From Nitrososphaera sp. AFS (GTDB taxonomy: Archaea > Thermoproteota > Nitrososphaeria > Nitrososphaerales > Nitrososphaeraceae), in assembly GCF_009898475.1 (NCBI RefSeq), contig NZ_QURE01000001.1, positions 1-37,373 on the forward strand: 37,373 nucleotides of DNA. Direction: 5' to 3'. A program made the position numbers and the translations under genes. A model generated the notes under the pieces. It saw only the letters and a list, made by a program, of their open reading frames with translations, was not told the DNA's origin and did not search any database. How positions within the stretch are numbered: position 1 is the stretch's first letter; every line of letters begins with the position of its first letter. This document shows, one piece after another, positions 11,301 through 19,425 of the stretch.

Positions 11301-12144
11301 GACGCCGACGATGGACATATACTTAGATGCTAAACATCGAGTGAGCCGGGAGAAAGCGCTAGAGGTAGCTCGAGAAATAATATTTACTCGGGTGAATGAT
11401 TTAATTGAAAAGACAGATGTCGACTATGCTGGGATCCTTACCTTTCATTTATCTGAGCTCAAGCTTGTGGAGAGAGGTTGCGAGTTGCAAGATGCTTATC
11501 AAGTTTTGAAAGGCTCGAAGAAAAAATACGAAGTCTCAATTAATGAGACAAAGTTTCTTATAAAGGTGGCCATACCCGGCGAGCCAGATGCTCAGACTTT
11601 GTTAGCACTAAAGAACAAAATGCTTAATGCTAGAGTCAAAGGTGTGCCGGATATCGAACGGGTCACAATTGTGAAGCAAGAGGAGGAATGGGTTATTCAA
11701 ACTGCAGGATCTAACTTGGCAAAGGTTGTGGCAGTTGATGGTATTGACACATCTAGAATAACAACAAATAATGTCTATGAAATTTGGCAGACTCTCGGGA
11801 TAGAAGCCGCTAGAACGGCTTTAGTAAAGGAAATTACTAATACGCTGGAAGAACAAGGTTTGGAAGTCGATATACGTCATATAATGCTGGTGGCTGACCT
11901 CATGACTTCAAAGGGATATCTTCAGCAGATTGGCAGACACGGCATCGCGGGCACTAAAACATCGGTACTGGCAAGGGCAGCATTCGAAATTACGGTTCCG
12001 ACAATAGCCAAGGCGTCACTTGAAGGCCAAGTAGAGACGCTGAGAGGTGTAACAGAAAACGTTATAGTGGGTGCTACTGTTCCAATAGGAACCGGTATGG
12101 TTGATCTGTATATGCAGGTGAAAGACAAAAATGAAAGTGATTGA
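8338..12144 (+). CDS. rpoA: DNA-directed RNA polymerase subunit A, A' and A'' fused
   Basis: A 1268-residue largest polymerase subunit that carries the catalytic centre. Most archaea split it into rpoA1 and rpoA2; here one frame covers both, a trait reported for thaumarchaea and some relatives. Visible are the N-terminal zinc motif CATCG...CPGHFGH near residues 59-77, a second CRSC...CPHC pair, the metal-binding NADFDGDEMN near 455-464, and the bridge-helix/trigger-loop segment from about 934 onward (EPGEAAGVVTAQSIGEPGTQ). The usual A'/A'' junction falls at about residues 860-920 and is continuous. A GGAGGG at 8327-8332 sits 5 nt before the ATG. Its end overlaps rpl30e by 14 nt. Confidence 0.98.
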   Translation: MEQPLKVLGGIKFSVWSPVEIRKFSVAEITAPETYDEDGMPVQGGLMDNRLGTLEPGQKCATCGNTSAKCPGHFGHIELAEPVLHIAFVDDIHKLLVITCRSCNRLKLNSEELAKYQNLRDGKAAYAVITLENVKADIIEKAKKVHICPHCQKEQNDLVFTKPTIFVEKTEAGENRLLPITIRERLVHISNEDLALLGYDPSTARPEWFVLQVLPVPPVTVRPSIILETGIRSEDDLTHKLVDIIRVNQRLKESKEAGTPPLIVQDLVDLLQYHVTTYFDNEVSGIPQAHHRSGRPLKTLTQRLKGKEGRFRGSLSGKRVDFSSRTVISPDPNLEISQVGVPVDVAKKLTIAQTVSQWNEEELKKLVINGPNIYPGANYIIRPDGVKIRLDYVNDRKVIAESLSSGYMVERHLAEGDIVIFNRQPSLHRMSIMAHYVRVLPYRTFRLHPAVCPPYNADFDGDEMNLHIPQSEEARAEAALLMRVQDQLISPRYGGPIIGGIRDFITGAFILTSDNTTLTREEFANLALVGGYKGPLPEPGVNKDGQGLFSGKQLFTLFLPRDFNFVITSKWNKATKGEGKDVVIRNGELLSGVIDKASIGAEEPDSVLHRIVKDYGNDVARKFLDSILVMLKTFITYRGFSYGYSDLWLEPEKKQEISNVIHKAYEKVYELIQQYKDGSLPLTRGLAAEEALELYVVNELSRARDRAGKTADRAFPDNNSGVIMASTGARGSTLNIGQMTAALGQQSIRGRRIYKGYRYRALPHFKTNDTNPDAKGFVKSNYRDGLNPLEFFFHAMGGREGLVDTAVRTQQSGYMQRRLINALEHLKIEYDRTVRDPHGNIIQYLYGEDGIDPAKSDHGEAVNISRLIVSEHLEDDGKIATDKELQEAISIYSNELNPKIKSDLYTFLSENKISKDGLKRVMRKALDLIDRAMAEPGEAAGVVTAQSIGEPGTQMTLRTFHFAGVKERNVTLGLPRLIELVDARKKPVTPTMDIYLDAKHRVSREKALEVAREIIFTRVNDLIEKTDVDYAGILTFHLSELKLVERGCELQDAYQVLKGSKKKYEVSINETKFLIKVAIPGEPDAQTLLALKNKMLNARVKGVPDIERVTIVKQEEEWVIQTAGSNLAKVVAVDGIDTSRITTNNVYEIWQTLGIEAARTALVKEITNTLEEQGLEVDIRHIMLVADLMTSKGYLQQIGRHGIAGTKTSVLARAAFEITVPTIAKASLEGQVETLRGVTENVIVGATVPIGTGMVDLYMQVKDKNESD

Positions 12145-12400
12145 GAAGGCCCTAAGAGATGCGGCAAATAACAATTCAGTCAAATGCGGCACAAAGGAAG
12201 TAATGAAATCGATAAAGGGATCGAATCTTATCGTAATTTCGAAGTCCATCGATAATAAGGCTCTACAATATCTTGAGGAGCATGCGGTCTCGATGGGTAT
12301 AAAGATTTACCAATTCGAAGGTAATTCTATGCAATTAGGCAAATATTGTGGCAAACCATTTAGAACCTCGGTTGTTTCCATAAAATCTGATCAGATATGA
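12131..12400 (+). CDS. rpl30e: Ribosomal protein L30e
   Basis: An 89-residue member of the L7Ae/L30e RNA-binding family, a large-subunit protein. Features are an N-terminal helix with VKCGTKEVMKSIKGSNLIVIS, the central SKSIDNKALQYLEEHA and the closing LGKYCGKPFRTSVVSI, matching L30e. The start overlaps the end of rpoA by 14 nt and is preceded by AGGTGA about 9 nt upstream, so translation is probably coupled. Order rpoA-rpl30e-nusA is standard in archaea, but here an unusual gap of 267 nt follows. Confidence 0.93.
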   Translation: MKVIEKALRDAANNNSVKCGTKEVMKSIKGSNLIVISKSIDNKALQYLEEHAVSMGIKIYQFEGNSMQLGKYCGKPFRTSVVSIKSDQI

Positions 12401-12667
12401 ATTCACTTCGATCTCAGTCGTCCTACCCGTTGCCTGCAAACATTGGAATCCAAAAGGCCTACAAGAAATGGCCCATGATTTGTGTATACACGTCATACCA
12501 CTTTCAGAATGGGTTTTTTCAATCGAACTTTGTTTCGATTTCGGAATGGAAAACGGTAATAGTCGCTTAATGTATCTCAACAAGCGTCAAGACTTAAATT
12601 GGACTCTAACAATCAGCATGAGTTGTCATTTGAAGGTTTCAAATTGTATTTATCAGAGGCTCGAGAT
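12401..12667. other. Unusual gap between rpl30e and nusA with palindrome and hairpin
   Basis: These genes normally abut. The gap holds a perfect 10-nt palindrome GTGTATACAC (12482-12491) and a perfect hairpin AATCGAA/TTCGATT (12521-12527 and 12534-12540, 6-nt loop), preceded by a T-run at about 12514-12519. A 67-codon open frame overlapping this stretch does not look like a protein. The hairpin may terminate or attenuate transcription before nusA, or the palindrome may be part of a new promoter. Confidence 0.45.
12521..12540. repeat. Perfect 7-bp hairpin upstream of nusA
   Basis: Arms AATCGAA and TTCGATT with loop CTTTGT. A run of six T residues precedes it. It is placed inside the rpl30e-nusA gap and could act as an attenuator. 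Confidence 0.45.
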
Positions 12668-13144
12668 ATGACTGAAAAGATAAAGCTTACTACTGATGAG
12701 CTGCGTTTGATATCATTATTTCAAAGTGTTACAAGTGCAAGTGCTAGGGATTGCATTGTAGACGAAAAAATGGAGCGTGTTATATTTATAGTAAACAGAG
12801 GTCACATGGGGTTAGCTATAGGCAAAGGTGGAACAACTATCAAACAGCTACAAAACGTCGTCACCAAAAAAGTTGAGCTTGTTGAGTATTCCGATGATCC
12901 TTCAGAATTCATACGTAACATACTAAATTCGGATATGGTTAACGACATAAAGATTAATGAGCGCTCTGACGGGTCAAGGCAGGCTATTGTATCGGTTGAT
13001 CCAAAAAGGAAAGGCGTAGTCGTTGGCAGGGAAGGCAGGAACGCAGAAAAGGCTCGATTATTAGCAAAGCGATATTTCCAAATCTCAAACGTTTTAATAG
13101 TAAGTCCAGAACAAAGTGCAGAGAGGACAAATCAGGTGAGCTAA
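12668..13144 (+). CDS. nusA: NusA-like transcription termination/antitermination KH protein
   Basis: A 158-residue archaeal NusA, made only of two KH RNA-binding domains and lacking the bacterial N-terminal and S1 domains. The first KH domain has VNRGHMGLAIGKGGTTIKQL and the second VVVGREGRNAEKARLLAKR, both with GXXG loops. I choose the ATG at 12668 over an in-frame TTG at 12599. From 12668 the protein begins MTEKIKLTTDELRLISLF as in other archaeal NusA proteins, and a GAGG lies about 9 nt upstream. Its stop directly abuts the rps12 start, a typical pair. Confidence 0.92.
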   Translation: MTEKIKLTTDELRLISLFQSVTSASARDCIVDEKMERVIFIVNRGHMGLAIGKGGTTIKQLQNVVTKKVELVEYSDDPSEFIRNILNSDMVNDIKINERSDGSRQAIVSVDPKRKGVVVGREGRNAEKARLLAKRYFQISNVLIVSPEQSAERTNQVS

Positions 13145-13582
13145 ATGGCAAAGTCCCCATTAGGTCTGTTTGCTGGCCGAGTTTTGCGAACAAAGAGAAA
13201 TCGCGCTAGGTGGGCAAACAAATACTACAAACGGCGTATGTTGATGCTCGACAAAAAGGCAAACCCATTAGAGGGTGCGCCTCAGGCCCGCGGTATAGTA
13301 CTTGAGAAAGTTGGAATAGAATCAAAGCAGCCAAACTCAGCTGTTAGAAAATGTGTTAGGGTGCAGTTAATTAAGAATGGAAAATCGATTACAGCCTTTT
13401 TGCCTAGAGATGGGGCTTTGAATTTTGTCGACGAGCATGACGAAGTGCTCTTAGAGGGTATCGGGGGATCAATGGGTGGAGCAATGGGAGACATACCGGG
13501 AGTACGTTGGCAGGTGTTTAAGGTAAATGCAGTATCTCTAAACGAATTGGTGCGTGGTAAAAAGGAGAAACCAAGGCGATAA
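13145..13582 (+). CDS. rps12: Ribosomal protein S12 (uS12)
   Basis: A 145-residue small-subunit protein of the decoding centre. The signature [15 protein letters not shown] near residues 60-74 and the loop [18 protein letters not shown] near 106-123 identify it. Length is right for archaeal S12. It starts on the base after the nusA stop with AGGTGAG at 13134-13140 as ribosome-binding site, and is followed 2 nt later by rps7. Confidence 0.98.
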   Translation: MAKSPLGLFAGRVLRTKRNRARWANKYYKRRMLMLDKKANPLEGAPQARGIVLEKVGIESKQPNSAVRKCVRVQLIKNGKSITAFLPRDGALNFVDEHDEVLLEGIGGSMGGAMGDIPGVRWQVFKVNAVSLNELVRGKKEKPRR

Positions 13583-13584
13583 AA

Positions 13585-14190
13585 ATGAGTGGCAAAGAGC
13601 ATGTCAATATTTTACTATTCAACAAATGGGACACAAATAAAATTCAGATAAAAGACTTAGGCCTACAAAAGGTGATCTCTTTGAAACCAGCTGTAATTCC
13701 TCTCACATCAGGAAGGCACGAACGCCAGAGATTTAGAAAGGCCGAAGTGAACATCGTGGAAAGACTAGCCAACAAGATGATGCACTTTGGAAAAAGGTAT
13801 GCAAAAAATACTGGAAGAATGGGGGGAAAGAAGGCCAAAATGTTAACAGTGATTCGAACCGCCTTTGACATGATCTATGTACAGACAGGGAAGAATCCAT
13901 TGGAATTGCTAGTGAGTGCGATAGAAAACGCTTCACCAAATGAAGACACTACCCGTATCGTTTATGGGGGTGTCGTATATCATGTTTCTGTGGATGTTGC
14001 ACCTCTACGGCGAGTTGATCTAGCTCTAAGGTTCATTGCTGAAGGAGTACGCGAGTCCAGCTACTCGAATTCTCAAACAATCGATGAGGTGTTAGCAAAA
14101 GAGATTGTTTCAGCTTCTGTCAACGATATGTCAAGTCACGCGATAAAGAAGAAAAATGAGCAGGAACGTGTTGCAATGGCGTCTAGATAA
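13585..14190 (+). CDS. rps7: Ribosomal protein S7 (uS7)
   Basis: A 201-residue primary binder of the 3' major domain of 16S rRNA. Recognisable parts are NIVERLANKMMHFGKRYAKNTGRMGGKK, NPLELLVSAIENASPNEDTTRIVYGG, and VDVAPLRRVDLALRFIAEG. Length and order (rps12-rps7) are normal. In many archaea elongation-factor genes and rps10 follow; here the operon ends and a gene of unknown function with its own TATA box follows. Confidence 0.97.
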   Translation: MSGKEHVNILLFNKWDTNKIQIKDLGLQKVISLKPAVIPLTSGRHERQRFRKAEVNIVERLANKMMHFGKRYAKNTGRMGGKKAKMLTVIRTAFDMIYVQTGKNPLELLVSAIENASPNEDTTRIVYGGVVYHVSVDVAPLRRVDLALRFIAEGVRESSYSNSQTIDEVLAKEIVSASVNDMSSHAIKKKNEQERVAMASR

Positions 14191-14287
14191 GTTAATTAGC
14201 CTATTATTGTAAGGTAATGCATAATTTTGTAACTGCATTTTAACCTTGCATTCGCCCATTGAGCACATGACGAAGTATCCTACTAAA

Positions 14288-14295
14288 GTTAAATA
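14288..14295 (+). promoter_or_regulatory. TATA-like box before the 376-residue unknown gene
   Basis: GTTAAATA is centred about 30 nt upstream of the ATG at 14322, which fits a leaderless transcript independent of the ribosomal operon. Confidence 0.45.
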
Positions 14296-14321
14296 ACGAC
14301 CTAATATACTGAAACCCATAC

Positions 14322-15452
14322 ATGAGTAGTAAGGATGGCTTTATTTTTAAAAAGAGTGCCTTAATGAGCACAAAATCAGGAAAAGACATTTTAAGGCATG
14401 TTCTACTTCGAGAAAAGGGTTACCAACAGTTTCACAAATATGATCAAAACAGTGAGCAGGAGTTCAGAGAATTCACGAAGCGATACCTGCTTTCATTACA
14501 TACACAAATAATTTCTGACCCTAACCCTACAGCCACCCTTAGAAAGTTTACGGAAGAAATGGGCAGCCCAGAACTGGGCTTAGAGGAAAATAAGATCGAT
14601 GAAATTAAGACAAGGATATCAAAACCCGAGGTTCTGGCCGATCGTGTTGACAGGATATTGAATTCTAACTTTGTGATCATGACATTCCCCGTTTTGCGTG
14701 CATTATTTGACGGAGCAGCAAAGTATCAGAAGGAAACTATCTCACCGGAAACCAGAAATACGCTGATAGACGGACACATAATTGCAATTGATTTGAGTGA
14801 GCCAATGGATAGGATAGTCGATAAGGATGAAGACAACGATTACTTGGATGATTACAAACTCATGAATCCTTATATACTGGAAATTGCAAGACAAAAAATT
14901 TCACAGGGAGGGGACTCGGTATTGAAGGCCTTCGAAGAAGGCTTCAAAGATGCAAGGATCGGCCAGTTTATTGACACTAAGCTGAAGACTAGGCCTGAAT
15001 CAATTAGCGATGAAAACATGATTGGATGCTACAAAAAATACCGCGCGATTATGGGAACTGCCGGCAGGAACATGGCACTCAATCGCAAGCCTTTGGCTGA
15101 TATTTTTCATTTAGGCATGGCAAAGGCAGGAGAATCAGTTGGTTGCGGAAACGAAATCCAGGATGCCATTCGGAATGGCCGCATTAAAATCCCGTCTTGG
15201 CCACTATTCTTTTCAATACTGAGCGGAGACGTAAAAAGAGGATTTGAGCTTACAATAAAGAAGGGTAAGGCCTACCTTGAAGAGGCCAAACTAGCTATTG
15301 ATGTACTCCCTGAAGATTTTGAACATAAACAGTTCCTAGAGTTCTTGTTGTTAACTGTCAGTCATTACAATCAATATTGGTTCAATGAGTTGAACCGCAG
15401 GGATCTCTTTGCGCTGCTGCAGAAAAATCTCAATGGTACTGTTAAAGTTTGA
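14322..15452 (+). CDS. Uncharacterised 376-residue helical protein
   Basis: I do not recognise this protein. It is rich in charged residues and predicted mostly helical, with no signal peptide or membrane segment. An acidic patch DKDEDNDYLDDY lies at about 168-178. The middle contains paired TFPVLRALFDGAAKY (121-135) and a C-terminal hydrophobic helix FLEFLLLTVSHYNQYW near 338-353. Cysteines are only two (C236, C275), so it is not a zinc protein. Base use resembles its neighbours, which argues against recent transfer. The TATA box 30 nt upstream suggests its own promoter. It sits between the rps7 operon and the carboxylase operon; that context gives no clear job. Confidence 0.85.
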   Translation: MSSKDGFIFKKSALMSTKSGKDILRHVLLREKGYQQFHKYDQNSEQEFREFTKRYLLSLHTQIISDPNPTATLRKFTEEMGSPELGLEENKIDEIKTRISKPEVLADRVDRILNSNFVIMTFPVLRALFDGAAKYQKETISPETRNTLIDGHIIAIDLSEPMDRIVDKDEDNDYLDDYKLMNPYILEIARQKISQGGDSVLKAFEEGFKDARIGQFIDTKLKTRPESISDENMIGCYKKYRAIMGTAGRNMALNRKPLADIFHLGMAKAGESVGCGNEIQDAIRNGRIKIPSWPLFFSILSGDVKRGFELTIKKGKAYLEEAKLAIDVLPEDFEHKQFLEFLLLTVSHYNQYWFNELNRRDLFALLQKNLNGTVKV

Positions 15453-16010
15453 TTATGAGATATTTCTGTCCGAGTTAGCATGCAAGGTTTGTATCTTTAT
15501 TGGGGCTCTATTAATGTTTAAAACAATGAAATCTAAGTTAGCTTGCCTAACAAAGCTCCTAAATATCTGAATGTGGTAATTTACGAACTATGTACGCTTC
15601 GTATTGAGTCAGGTATTTCCTTGAATAACGAAGCGAATTCACGCCTAACCTCTTCCAAATTGTCTATACTTGTATGTACCAATCACAATGGGCTATCCAT
15701 AAATGATATCCAATCACCATAGGTCTATTGCTAACATTCAGCGGGGAACTATGTACGTTTGTTAATCTAGAAGAAAACTGGGTATTAACTATTCACTTTC
15801 GGTCGTGTCAGTAAGATTTGATATAAGCTGTACTCCATATAAAATGAGCGTAACGGCCATAGGGTTACGAATCAATTGCATTTATTTTTAGCTAAGATAA
15901 CAGATAAAAGACAATTCTCTCGCTCAAAAATCAATCACATATTTGGGTGCGCTTCAATGCCATTCATCAAATAGTAAAGAATAAAATCGGAACCACCCAA
16001 AACCCAATGA
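15453..16010. other. 558-nt intergenic region with a 12-nt direct repeat and hairpins
   Basis: No gene recognised. GAACTATGTACG occurs exactly twice, at 15585-15596 and 15745-15756. Next to the first copy, GCTTCGT (15596-15602) and ACGAAGC (15628-15634) form an inverted repeat. A small hairpin GTAAC/GTTAC lies at 15850-15868. A TATA-like GAATAAAA at 15979-15986 fits the following small gene. Confidence 0.5.
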
Positions 16011-16223
16011 ATGTCAAGTGACTATGAACGAGACATTGCAAAGTTGCTTGTAGAAAAAAGTCTGGAGTTAGAATCACTAAAAAAAAACCCACAAACCCAT
16101 GCCTTTAAGATCCAAACTCTGGTGGGGGAGATCGAAGCTTTGCAAGCCGTATTCGAAAACTATAACTTGGGAATGAACTACTTTCGTAGGGCTAAGGGTG
16201 GACGAGCTGGACTGAGAGAGTGA
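16011..16223 (+). CDS. Small coiled-coil protein of unknown function
   Basis: A 70-residue protein with a continuous charged helix (residues 4-55, leucine and valine spaced in heptad fashion) ending in a basic glycine-rich tail RRAKGGRAGLRE. It has no cysteines and no membrane segment. GAATAAAA centred 28 nt upstream of the ATG fits a leaderless message, which together with protein-like composition supports a real gene. It precedes the carboxylase operon by 120 nt but has a separate promoter. Function unknown. Confidence 0.6.
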   Translation: MSSDYERDIAKLLVEKSLELESLKKNPQTHAFKIQTLVGEIEALQAVFENYNLGMNYFRRAKGGRAGLRE

Positions 16224-16306
16224 TCTTCCACGCGTCGGGTTGAGCAACGCATATGTTACCTGATATCCTATTAATAGGGAGTCAATACGGAAAATGTTGT
16301 AATGAA

Positions 16307-16314
16307 TTTATATA
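16307..16314 (+). promoter_or_regulatory. TATA box of the acyl-CoA carboxylase operon
   Basis: TTTATATA centred about 33 nt before the ATG at 16344. It is likely the start of a transcript covering all three carboxylase genes. Confidence 0.55.
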
Positions 16315-16343
16315 TCGAGTACTACCAGTAAATTCACTTCTAA

Positions 16344-17885
16344 ATGCACGAAGAAAAAATCAAAAAGCTATATCAACTTAAAAAGCTAGCCGAAGGAGGA
16401 GGAGGCCAGGAAAAGATCGATGCGCAGCACTCCAAAGGCAAATTGACAGCAAGAGAGCGTATAGAAATTCTCTTAGATCCGAATACTTTTGTTGAAATTG
16501 ATAAATATGTAACACATAGGAGTGAAGACGCAAATGAGAAGAAATATTACGGTGACGGGGTCGTTACTGGGTTCGGCCTTGTGAACGGACGCCAGGTCTT
16601 CATTTATGCTTATGATTTTACCGTTTTGGGAGGGTCATTGGGAGAAATGGCTGGAAGGAAAATTTCAAAAATAATGGAACATGCAATGGATTGCGGTGCT
16701 CCGATTTTAGGAATAATAGACTCAGGAGGTGCCAGGATTCAGGAGGGAGTTATGAGCCTGGACGGGTACGGAGGAATATTTTTTAAGAATATGATGGCCT
16801 CTGGTGTTATTCCACAAATTACCGCAAGTATAGGTCCTTGTGCAGGAGGAGCTGTCTACTCTCCTGCTATGACTGATTTTGTGATAATGGTAGAAAAAGT
16901 TGGGCAAATGTTCGTGACGGGGCCAGAGGTAGTGAAGGAAGTCTTAAGTCAAGATGTATCATTCGAAGATTTGGGAGGCGCAAAAACTCACGCAACCAAA
17001 TCGGGGGTCGCACATTTTGTTGCCAAAAATGAATACGACTGCATTGATAAGATCCGTACACTGTTGTCCTTCTTGCCTCAGAATAATAGTGAAGAAGCGC
17101 CATTTGTAGAGACGTCTGATGACATAAACAGGGTTGATCCGAAGCTACTAAGTATCCTGCCTGAAAATCCTTATGAGCAGTATGACATGAAGCAAATTAT
17201 AAAGTTGATAGCTGATAGAGGGGAATTTTTTGAAATCCATGAATTATTTGCAGAAAATATCATTGTCGGGTTTGCCAGAATGGCTGGAAGGTCTGTGGGA
17301 ATTGTTGCCAATCAGCCGATGTACCTGGCAGGAGCGTTGGATATTAATTCATCGTCTAAAGCAGCTAGGTTCATTAGATTTTGCGATTCATTCAACATCC
17401 CTATTGTAACACTCGTTGATACTCCCGGATATTTGCCAGGTACTGATCAAGAAAGTAACGGGATTATAAGACATGGTAGTAAGCTTCTGTATGCCTATTG
17501 TGAAGCAACTGTTCCCAAAATTACTTGCATAATTGGAAAAGCCTATGGGGGAGCGTACATTGCAATGGGGAGCAAGAATTTAGGAACCGATGTAAATTAT
17601 GCATGGCCCACTGCTGAGATTGCAGTTCTCGGTCCGGAAGCAGCTATAACAATTATACACAGAAGAGATCTAAAACATTCACCTGATGCTGCAGCAACTA
17701 AAAGAAAATTGGTAAAGGATTTTCGCGATAAATTTGCCAATCCTTACATTGCTGCAGAAAAAGGCATTATTGACGCAGTGATAGATCCAATGGAAACACG
17801 GCCAATGATAATTCATGCGCTAGTAGCATTTTCTAACAAGCGAGAGTCTAGACCGGTAAGAAAACATGGAAACATAAATTTGTAA
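16344..17885 (+). CDS. Acetyl/propionyl-CoA carboxylase, carboxyltransferase subunit
   Basis: A 513-residue carboxyltransferase that moves the carboxyl group from carboxybiotin to acetyl-CoA or propionyl-CoA. It has both crotonase-fold halves. Half one includes the GKLTARERIEILLD entry, SGGARIQEG and GPCAGGAVYSPAM. Half two includes NQPMYLAGALDINSSSKAARF, VDTPGYLPGTDQE, and GGAYIAMGSKNLGTD ending with WPTAEIAVLGPEAA. Length is normal for the propionyl-CoA carboxylase beta family. In thaumarchaea this enzyme performs both carboxylations of the 3-hydroxypropionate/4-hydroxybutyrate cycle; that role is inferred from the lineage. It leads an operon with the biotin carboxylase and biotin carrier genes. 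Confidence 0.95.
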   Translation: MHEEKIKKLYQLKKLAEGGGGQEKIDAQHSKGKLTARERIEILLDPNTFVEIDKYVTHRSEDANEKKYYGDGVVTGFGLVNGRQVFIYAYDFTVLGGSLGEMAGRKISKIMEHAMDCGAPILGIIDSGGARIQEGVMSLDGYGGIFFKNMMASGVIPQITASIGPCAGGAVYSPAMTDFVIMVEKVGQMFVTGPEVVKEVLSQDVSFEDLGGAKTHATKSGVAHFVAKNEYDCIDKIRTLLSFLPQNNSEEAPFVETSDDINRVDPKLLSILPENPYEQYDMKQIIKLIADRGEFFEIHELFAENIIVGFARMAGRSVGIVANQPMYLAGALDINSSSKAARFIRFCDSFNIPIVTLVDTPGYLPGTDQESNGIIRHGSKLLYAYCEATVPKITCIIGKAYGGAYIAMGSKNLGTDVNYAWPTAEIAVLGPEAAITIIHRRDLKHSPDAAATKRKLVKDFRDKFANPYIAAEKGIIDAVIDPMETRPMIIHALVAFSNKRESRPVRKHGNINL

Positions 17886-17910
17886 TCAAGTGGTGGGATT
17901 ATTGGCTCAA

Positions 17911-19425
17911 ATGATTTCAAGCGTTCTAATTGCAAACAGGGGCGAGATTGCCCTTAGAATTATCAGGGCCAATAGGGAGCTGGGTATTAAGAGCATTGCT
18001 ATTTATTCAGATGAAGACATACGCTCTGCCCATGTAAGAAATGCCGATGAAGCTTACCATATTGGCCCAGCCGCTGCTTCGGAAAGCTATCTTAATGTGA
18101 AGAAGATTATCGAGACAGCGACCGCTGCTGGAGCAGACGCGATTCATCCCGGTTATGGTTTTCTATCTGAGAACGACACCTTTGCGGACGCTTGCGAGAA
18201 AAAGGGTATAGTCTTCATAGGGCCGAGAGGAAAGGCTATGACCATGACCGGCGACAAGATGAAATGCAAGGAATTAATGAAGAAAGCAAATGTTCCTGTC
18301 ATCCCAGGAAGCGAAGGAGTCATCGATGATGTTGACTTAGCAGAACGCGTAGCTCATGATATAGGCTACCCTGTCCTATTGAAGTCAGCATTCGGTGGAG
18401 GTGGGAGAGGGATCAGGCTAGCAAGGAATGAAAATCAATTGAGGCAGGAATTTGAGATGGCTGCTGCTGAATCGAAGGCCGCATTCGGAAAGGCGTCGTT
18501 GTACGTAGAGAAAAGTCTTGAGGGCATTAGGCATATAGAATTTCAGATTGTTCGAGATTCAAATGGAAATACTAGACATCTATTCGAACGTGAATGCTCG
18601 GTTCAGAGAAGGCATCAGAAATTGATTGAGATGGCCCCATCTCCAGTTGTTAACGCTGAAATTAGAAAAAGAATGGGAGAGATAGCAGTTAGAGCAGGAG
18701 AAGCAGTTGATTATCTGAACGCAGGTACCGTGGAATTCTTGCGAGATAAAGATGGTAACTTTTATTTCATCGAGATCAATTCTAGACTGCAAGTCGAGCA
18801 TCCGGTAACAGAGGTTATTACCGGCTTAGATCTCGTAAAACTTCAAATCGCAATTGCTCAAGGACAAGAAATTTCCTTTGACCAAGAGGACCTAAAGCTG
18901 CATGGATATGCCATTGAATGCAGAATAAATGCCGAAGACCCATTCAATGATTTTGCACCCTCTATCGGCACGGTCGGCCGGTGTAACCTACCTCACGGGC
19001 CAGGAATTAGAGTCGATAGCTATCTTTTTTCGGGATGTTCTGTATCCGGCTATTATGATTCTCTAGTAGCTAAGGTAATCGTGTGGGGCAGGGATTATCA
19101 AGAAGCTCGTGCAAGGATGAAAAATGCACTCAGAGAGTTTGAAGCTGAAGGAATAAACACGACCATCCCCTTGCATGAAACTATAATGAATAATGCTGAT
19201 TTCATACGAGGAGATCTGTCTACCGATTATCTCGACAGGCTTAAAATACTTGATATAATGGAGAAAGAGCACATTGAGAAGGTGAAAAGAAACACACCTG
19301 CAGCAGTAGCAGCGGTACTCTTGCAATCAGATGTGGATCGCAGGAACCCAGAAGTAGTCCAAGATATGAGAAACGCAAGGACACGTGGTTGGAAAAATAT
19401 CGGAAGGAATTCTTTTGGAATTTAA
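17911..19425 (+). CDS. accC: Acetyl/propionyl-CoA carboxylase, biotin carboxylase subunit
   Basis: A 504-residue biotin carboxylase that uses ATP and bicarbonate to carboxylate biotin on its carrier. It shows the N-terminal VLIANRGEIALRIIRANRELG, HPGYGFLSEN, the ATP-grasp glycine loop FGGGGRGIR, and the catalytic EINSRLQVEHPVTE. I prefer the ATG at 17911 because it puts Met right before the conserved SSVLIANRGEIA; a GTG at 17890 would add seven residues with no family match. The C-terminal end extends past the usual ~450 residues with a charged tail. It lies between the carboxyltransferase and carrier genes and overlaps the latter. Confidence 0.95.
   Translation: MISSVLIANRGEIALRIIRANRELGIKSIAIYSDEDIRSAHVRNADEAYHIGPAAASESYLNVKKIIETATAAGADAIHPGYGFLSENDTFADACEKKGIVFIGPRGKAMTMTGDKMKCKELMKKANVPVIPGSEGVIDDVDLAERVAHDIGYPVLLKSAFGGGGRGIRLARNENQLRQEFEMAAAESKAAFGKASLYVEKSLEGIRHIEFQIVRDSNGNTRHLFERECSVQRRHQKLIEMAPSPVVNAEIRKRMGEIAVRAGEAVDYLNAGTVEFLRDKDGNFYFIEINSRLQVEHPVTEVITGLDLVKLQIAIAQGQEISFDQEDLKLHGYAIECRINAEDPFNDFAPSIGTVGRCNLPHGPGIRVDSYLFSGCSVSGYYDSLVAKVIVWGRDYQEARARMKNALREFEAEGINTTIPLHETIMNNADFIRGDLSTDYLDRLKILDIMEKEHIEKVKRNTPAAVAAVLLQSDVDRRNPEVVQDMRNARTRGWKNIGRNSFGI

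Noticed and set aside
12599-12667. Longer nusA starting from TTG 12599
   Set aside because: The ATG at 12668 gives the standard archaeal NusA N-terminus and has a better ribosome-binding site.
12468-12671. 67-codon frame in the rpl30e-nusA gap
   Set aside because: Overlaps the hairpin and the nusA leader; protein is Cys/Leu rich without any family pattern.
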